A stretch of 36,313 bases of DNA, taken from NCBI GenBank assembly GCA_947259645.1, contig CAMYND010000020.1, positions 1 through 36,313 on the forward strand, written 5' to 3'. Source of the DNA: Thermodesulfovibrionia bacterium (GTDB lineage: Bacteria > Nitrospirota > Thermodesulfovibrionia > UBA6902). Under the pieces are notes generated by a model. The model was not told the origin of the DNA, did no database searches, and saw only the letters and a program-made list of their open reading frames with translations. The position numbers and the translations under genes are program-made. Below, piece by piece: positions 32,194-36,313 of the stretch. Each line of letters begins with the position of its first letter. The first letter of the stretch is position 1.

Positions 32194-33840
32194 TTATTTC
32201 TTCATCTTCTCTTGTCTCACCTCATCCTTGATCCATCTCACATGACCTCTTCCCAGGCCTTTCACTTCACAGCCAAGCTCAAAGTATCTGCGGATCTTGT
32301 CATCATCAAGAATGCCGAAACAGTCTATGACAGCAAAGGTATTGCCGACCATCTTGAATACTTTGTCAGGATCAAGGTCCAGGTACGCCTCATGGCGGAC
32401 CGCAAGAATAATCGCGTCTGCACCCTTAAACGCTTTTTTGAGGTCTTCCTCAGGCTTCAGATTTTTAAGTTTATCCTGGTTTCTGAAAAAACGGGAGAGG
32501 CTGTATCCTTTCTTCGGATATTCATCCTGCTTTTCAAATTCCCACCAGTGACTGAGGTACGGGTCATGGACCTTCATTTCAGCTCCCATCTCAGTCAGCC
32601 GCCTTACGATAACCTCAGAACCGCTGTACCGGGTATCTCCCACGTCTTCCCTGTATGACGCGCCCAGAAGAAGTATGTCTGCCGCTGCGATCTGCTTGTT
32701 CATATTCCGCAAGGCATCACGCACAAGCTGCCCCACATGAAGGGACCTTGTGTCATTAATATTAATCGCCATGGGAGTGATCTTGAATATATCATCTTCA
32801 AATCCGTGTATGTGCTTGTATGCCCATACTCCGAGACCACCGTCTTTCGGGAGGCAATAGCCGCCGATGCCGGGGCCGGGAAATATCATATTGCTGTGGG
32901 TGGGCCGCGCCTTGATCGCCTTGATGACCTTGAGGAGGTCAACCCCGTTTCTCTCGGAAAAAAGGCTCCATTCATCAAGAAACGCAAGCATCGCAGCACG
33001 GTAGCTGTTTTCAATGATCTTTGCTGTTTCCGACTCGATCGGTCTGTCGAGAACAGTAAGAGGGAATTCATCTGTATTTAAGACATCATGGAGAAATGTT
33101 GCCACTCTTTTCTGCGCCTTTTTGTTTATACCGCTGCATACCCTCCAGAAGTCCCTGATACTGGCTACATATTCTTTCCCGGGCATGACCCTTTCATAAC
33201 TGTGGGCAAGCAGGGGATCTGTTTTAATGCCGCGCTTCTGAAAGGCCTTTTTCATTATAGGGTAGGCTACCTGTTCCGTAGTTCCCGGAGCAACTGTCGT
33301 TTCAATAAGGACCAGGGCATCCGGATTTATGTGCTCGGCAATTACCGCCATAGCATTTTCAAGGTGGGACATTTCTGCCCGCCCGTTGTGTACATTCCCG
33401 ATGGACTCTTTCAGGTAATCGCACTGAATGTCCACGACTACAACATCAGCAAGCGAGAGTGCATCGTATATAAATGTGGCAGTAAGTGTTTTCTTGTCCT
33501 TAACACACCGTTCAATCATCGGGGCAAGCTCTTCGTCTTCAGACGTCACCGGGGAAACCCCTCTGTTGAGAACGGGTATCTTCCAGTAACTCCTGGGGCT
33601 GGGCCTCTGCATGCCGATAACATATTTATTGGGTTTACCCTTTTTATCCACAGTGTCTGCTACGACCGCCGCCATAGCTGCACCGACAAACCCGACGCCC
33701 ATAACAACAACGATCTCTCTTTTCTTTTTTCTCTCCCGGCTGACAGCAGACTTCAGCCGCTTCAGCTCTGCGGCATATTCTTTTTTCCCTGGCAGGGCAA
33801 ATTTTTCGCCGTCAGGGCTGACTGAATATTCAACACTCAT
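32194..33840 (-). CDS. nucleotide-sugar (UDP-glucose/GDP-mannose type) dehydrogenase
   Basis: The 548-residue product oxidises the C6 alcohol of an NDP-sugar to the uronate with two NAD+ per turnover. The NAD site is VVVMGVGFVGAAMA near residue 44-57, the middle has ETTVAPGTTEQV, the catalytic Cys329 lies in GPGIGGYCLPKDGG, and the C-terminal sugar-binding domain has LGASYREDVGDTRYSGS. It is about 100 residues longer than typical members: an N-terminal charged extension of about 40 residues and insertions, including a FEKQDEYPKKGYSLSRFF segment. Which sugar is used cannot be read from sequence. AAGGAGATT precedes the ATG. Uronates of this type feed surface polysaccharide synthesis, but no glycosyltransferase is nearby. 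Confidence 0.9.
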   Translation of the reverse strand: MSVEYSVSPDGEKFALPGKKEYAAELKRLKSAVSRERKKKREIVVVMGVGFVGAAMAAVVADTVDKKGKPNKYVIGMQRPSPRSYWKIPVLNRGVSPVTSEDEELAPMIERCVKDKKTLTATFIYDALSLADVVVVDIQCDYLKESIGNVHNGRAEMSHLENAMAVIAEHINPDALVLIETTVAPGTTEQVAYPIMKKAFQKRGIKTDPLLAHSYERVMPGKEYVASIRDFWRVCSGINKKAQKRVATFLHDVLNTDEFPLTVLDRPIESETAKIIENSYRAAMLAFLDEWSLFSERNGVDLLKVIKAIKARPTHSNMIFPGPGIGGYCLPKDGGLGVWAYKHIHGFEDDIFKITPMAININDTRSLHVGQLVRDALRNMNKQIAAADILLLGASYREDVGDTRYSGSEVIVRRLTEMGAEMKVHDPYLSHWWEFEKQDEYPKKGYSLSRFFRNQDKLKNLKPEEDLKKAFKGADAIILAVRHEAYLDLDPDKVFKMVGNTFAVIDCFGILDDDKIRRYFELGCEVKGLGRGHVRWIKDEVRQEKMKK

Positions 33841-33926
33841 TTAGTAATCTCCTTTTTAATATTTCACGTTCTTTTATACAATACATACGGCTTGAAACTC
33901 GTATGTCTTTAAATTTCTCGGGTTTT

Positions 33927-34130
33927 TTATGAAACCACTTTGAATCCTGCTTTTTGAACTGCCTGCTCAAGTGCGTCTTTATTGACTTTTGACTCATCAT
34001 AGGAAACAACGGCTTCACCAACAGTTACTTCAGCAGATGTAACACCGTCCAGTGCTTCAACTGCCTGTTTAACACTCATGACGCAGTGCTGACAACTCAT
34101 GCCATCAATTTTTATGGTAGTTCCGCTCAT
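33927..34130 (-). CDS. HMA-domain metal chaperone (CopZ-like)
   Basis: The 67-residue product is a single heavy-metal-associated domain with the metal site GMSCQHCVMSV (Cys at about residues 12 and 15) and the ferredoxin-like fold pattern VEALDGVTSAEVTVGEAVVSY and ALEQAVQKAGFKV. It binds Cu(I) or a similar soft metal and hands it to a P-type ATPase or sensor, neither of which is in the window. I start at ATG 34130 because GAGGAGGG is well spaced upstream; 34145 is a less likely start. It stands about 44 bases from the cupin gene and 86 from the dehydrogenase on the same strand. Confidence 0.92.
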   Translation of the reverse strand: MSGTTIKIDGMSCQHCVMSVKQAVEALDGVTSAEVTVGEAVVSYDESKVNKDALEQAVQKAGFKVVS

Positions 34131-34173
34131 TTCAGCCCTCCTCAAAGTATAAGTTTTTATTATAAAGATCCTG

Positions 34174-34632
34174 TTATTTTTTTACCGGAACCGGCCTGTC
34201 ACGCCTCGCATTGACAATGCACAGAAAACCAAATGGTTCGCTATGGGGATTGCTCAACCGGTGCGGGGTATCAGGTTTGATATAGAGCAGATCCAGATAC
34301 TTTACAACAAGAGTTTTTTTGTTGACCCGTGCCCTGCCCTGACCCCGTATCCCTATAACAACATGTTCATGTTTATGTTTCTCGAAACTGCTGAATCCCC
34401 CGGGCTGTATTTCAAAGTACCTGACATGAAATCTGGTAGTCTCCCCGGAAGCCCCTATTAAAACCTGCCTGATTATATCGGACCAGTCATCTCCTTTTTG
34501 TTTGTATCTCTCTACCTTGACCCCTTTCCAGGTATAGTCACTCTTAAATGCGTAATGCCTGTTCCGGTGTGCTCTTCTTCTGCTGCTTCGAAGCGGTATT
34601 TCACAGGATGATAAATGCCGTTTGTCCGTCAT
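34174..34632 (-). CDS. cupin-domain protein
   Basis: The 152-residue product has a single cupin barrel (about 45-145). The metal-binding first motif is seen in SSFEKHKHEHVVIGIRGQG, with histidines at HKHEH, and the second in PDTPHRLSNPHSEPFGFLCIV. An arginine-rich N-terminal tail (RSSRRRAHRNRHY) precedes it. Cupins are too varied for a function call; the context next to a metal chaperone gives no firm hint. The start at ATG 34632 (MTDKRHL) has a weak GGGA site; TTG 34650 is the other option. Confidence 0.82.
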   Translation of the reverse strand: MTDKRHLSSCEIPLRSSRRRAHRNRHYAFKSDYTWKGVKVERYKQKGDDWSDIIRQVLIGASGETTRFHVRYFEIQPGGFSSFEKHKHEHVVIGIRGQGRARVNKKTLVVKYLDLLYIKPDTPHRLSNPHSEPFGFLCIVNARRDRPVPVKK

Positions 34633-34664
34633 AGTTCCCAGTATAGCCAATAAGAGTTATTTAA

Positions 34665-34678
34665 ACAATTTAAATTGT
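34665..34678. promoter_or_regulatory. AT-rich palindrome ACAATTTAAATTGT
   Basis: A 14-base perfect palindrome lies 32 bases upstream of the cupin start. AT-rich palindromes of this length can arise by chance, so it is offered only as a candidate operator. The rest of the 287-base gap to argD shows a TATAAT at 34894-34899, which may be the argD -10 box. Confidence 0.3.
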
Positions 34679-34919
34679 ATTAATAGGCAGTTAAGATAAG
34701 GGGCAGTAAAAATATACCTGGCAATTATGAATCGAAAAAACCGGTTCAACTCTGATATTTTTCCCTCTCTGTCTCAATGAATACTCTTCAGGCAATATTT
34801 CTTTTCTGAAATCTCTCTCAATGTTTACGCAAAAGAATGAGTGATTGCCCAAATAAATAATAAGATATTGCCGGCAAACTCTTTTGGAACTTCTATAATT
34901 TATGTTATATTTCTAGACT

Positions 34920-36113
34920 ATGGACAGGAAATTTATCGAGGAATCAAATAAGTATTTGATGAATACCTATAACCGGGCCCCGATTAACATGCGAAAAGGA
35001 CGAGGCCTGAAAGTCTGGGACGCAGGAGGCAGGGAATACCTGGATTTTGTTGCCGGTATAGCGGTTAACTGTCTGGGCCATTGTCATCCCAAAGTTGTTA
35101 TTGCGATACAAAAACAGGCCCAGCGACTCCTTCACGTGTCTAACCTATACCATATAGAGCCTCAAACAGTGCTGGCTAAGCACCTTGTTGAAAATTCCTT
35201 CGCGGACAAGGCGTTCTTCTGCAACTCCGGCGCTGAAGCGGTTGAAGGCGCGATTAAACTTGCAAGGAAATACGCCAAAGAGCATATGGCCCCGGAAAAG
35301 CATGAAATAATTACAGCATACGGCTCTTTCCACGGAAGGACCTTCGCTGCTTTGACAGCCACAGGCCAGGAGAATTTACAGAAAGGGTTTGAACCACTGT
35401 TGCCAGGGTTCAGGCATGTTCCCTTTAATGATATTGAAGCCCTCAGAAAAGCGGTCAATGAGCGGACATGCGCGATTATGCTTGAGCCGATTCAGGGAGA
35501 AGGGGGCGTCAAAGTACCCGCTGAAGATTACTTTAAAAAAGTCCGTGAATTGTGTGACAGTCATAATATTTTACTCATACTGGACGAAATTCAGACCGGC
35601 ATGGGAAGGACGGGGAAGCTCTTTGCCTATGAGCATTTTGATATAAAACCTGACATAATGACACTCGCAAAGGGCCTTGGAGGCGGCATCGCTATCGGAG
35701 CGGTTCTTGCCCGTGACGCGATAGCTTCTTCTTTTCAGCCCGGCACTCATGGATCAACCTTTGGCGGCAATCCTCTGGCCTGCGCTGCCGGGATCGCAAC
35801 AATTGAGACCCTTCTGGAGGACGGTTTCATACTGGAAAACTGTTCCCGTATCGGGAAATATTTTTTCAATAAGCTAAGGGTGCTAAAAAAGGACTTCTCA
35901 TCGAGTATCATTGATGTGCGGGGCCTGGGTCTCATGATAGGTCTGGAACTGACAATGCCAGGAGGGCCTATTGTGGAAGCATGCGTCAAGAGGGGCATTC
36001 TGATTAACTGCACAAGCGGCAGTGTCCTCCGTTTTACTCCGCCCCTGATCGTTGTTGAAAAAGAGATTGACCAGCTCATTGATACCCTTGAAGATATTTT
36101 GGAACGTCAATAA
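34920..36113 (+). CDS. argD: acetylornithine aminotransferase
   Basis: The 397-residue product is a class III PLP-dependent aminotransferase that converts N-acetylglutamate semialdehyde to N-acetylornithine in arginine synthesis. Landmarks are YLDFVAGIAVNCLGHCHP, FFCNSGAEAVEGAIKLARKY with the phosphate-binding loop, SFHGRTFAALTATGQ, the cofactor aspartate in LILDEIQTGMGRTG and the Schiff-base Lys251 in TLAKGLGGG. The length is normal. The ATG at 34920 has a poor ribosome site. Linkage to argF, 23 bases further on, distinguishes it from other class III aminotransferases. Confidence 0.94.
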   Translation: MDRKFIEESNKYLMNTYNRAPINMRKGRGLKVWDAGGREYLDFVAGIAVNCLGHCHPKVVIAIQKQAQRLLHVSNLYHIEPQTVLAKHLVENSFADKAFFCNSGAEAVEGAIKLARKYAKEHMAPEKHEIITAYGSFHGRTFAALTATGQENLQKGFEPLLPGFRHVPFNDIEALRKAVNERTCAIMLEPIQGEGGVKVPAEDYFKKVRELCDSHNILLILDEIQTGMGRTGKLFAYEHFDIKPDIMTLAKGLGGGIAIGAVLARDAIASSFQPGTHGSTFGGNPLACAAGIATIETLLEDGFILENCSRIGKYFFNKLRVLKKDFSSSIIDVRGLGLMIGLELTMPGGPIVEACVKRGILINCTSGSVLRFTPPLIVVEKEIDQLIDTLEDILERQ

Positions 36114-36136
36114 TAAACTGAGAAGAGAGACTATTT

Positions 36137-36313
36137 ATGAAAAAGGATTTTCTTACAATACTGGATCTTTCGGCAGAAGAACTGGATGCCCTTTTAATAC
36201 GGGCCTCTGAACTCAAATCAGGCAGGGACAGGACCGCCTGCCCGCTTATCGGAAAGAGCATCGGCCTGCTCTTTGACAAAACATCTACCAGAACAAGGAT
36301 ATCTTTTCAAACC
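36137..36313 (+). CDS. argF: ornithine carbamoyltransferase, N-terminal part
   Basis: The window ends after 59 codons. The sequence begins MKKDFLTILDLSAEELDALL and reaches the carbamoyl-phosphate-binding motif DKTSTRTRISF, which is diagnostic for transcarbamoylases; the position after argD and the LLxRASELK helix point to the ornithine enzyme, catalysing citrulline formation. A GAGAAGAGAGA purine-rich stretch precedes the ATG. The gene is incomplete only because the window stops. Confidence 0.92.
   Translation, partial: MKKDFLTILDLSAEELDALLIRASELKSGRDRTACPLIGKSIGLLFDKTSTRTRISFQT

Noticed and set aside
33830-34021. Minus-strand frame of 63 codons beside the HMA gene
   Set aside because: It overlaps the HMA gene in another frame and has no ribosome site.

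Overview
The window looks like a chromosomal segment of a Gram-negative, largely anaerobic or microaerophilic bacterium. The gene style (multihaem cytochromes with signal peptides, a B12-type radical SAM protein, an NtrC-type two-component pair, argD followed by argF, a selenocysteine-containing peroxiredoxin) best fits a Nitrospirota (Thermodesulfovibrionia-like) or deltaproteobacterial lineage. This placement is inference from gene content only; no rRNA or tRNA gene is visible.

Bases 1-16700 form a stress and membrane-lipid island. A tight seven-gene plus-strand operon (831-6529) encodes a chalcone isomerase-like protein, DUF1295, DUF2177, an FAD oxidoreductase, DUF1365, a cyclopropane-fatty-acid-synthase-type methyltransferase and DUF2878. 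Related gene sets are known elsewhere as part of singlet-oxygen or photo-oxidative stress responses and methylated or furan fatty acid synthesis. Around it lie a radical SAM protein, a DUF427 protein, a flavodiiron protein, a cryptochrome/photolyase-like protein that has lost two of its four Fe-S cysteines, an SDR without its catalytic tyrosine, a SOUL haem-binding protein, a periplasmic peroxiredoxin with selenocysteine (UGA) in place of the peroxidatic cysteine, and a SlyD-like/methyltransferase fusion. Four dyads of the form ATGAY-N4-RTCAT (CRP/FNR-family type) sit upstream of four of these units, which suggests one regulon. Two genes here (DUF427 and a 99-residue orphan) each have a decayed, internally deleted second copy about 8-13 kb away.

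Bases 16900-24750 are haem-rich: a cytochrome with about 15 haem sites, a fragment of a broken gene, a GC-rich and probably acquired katG, and a minus-strand operon of a HEAT-repeat protein, a MauG-type di-haem peroxidase, a lipoprotein and a small di-haem protein. Two tandem ATGCAA-N3-TTGCAT operators stand upstream of that operon.

Bases 25000-36313 hold a DUF134 regulator/permease/thioredoxin operon, a CZB-domain protein, a cation diffusion facilitator fused to a NifX-like domain, an NtrC-type response regulator with its histidine kinase, a nucleotide-sugar dehydrogenase, an HMA copper chaperone-like protein, a cupin, argD and the start of argF. Small palindromic elements separate several units. 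Taken together, the window joins protection against oxygen, light and peroxide with lipid modification, periplasmic haem redox proteins and metal handling.
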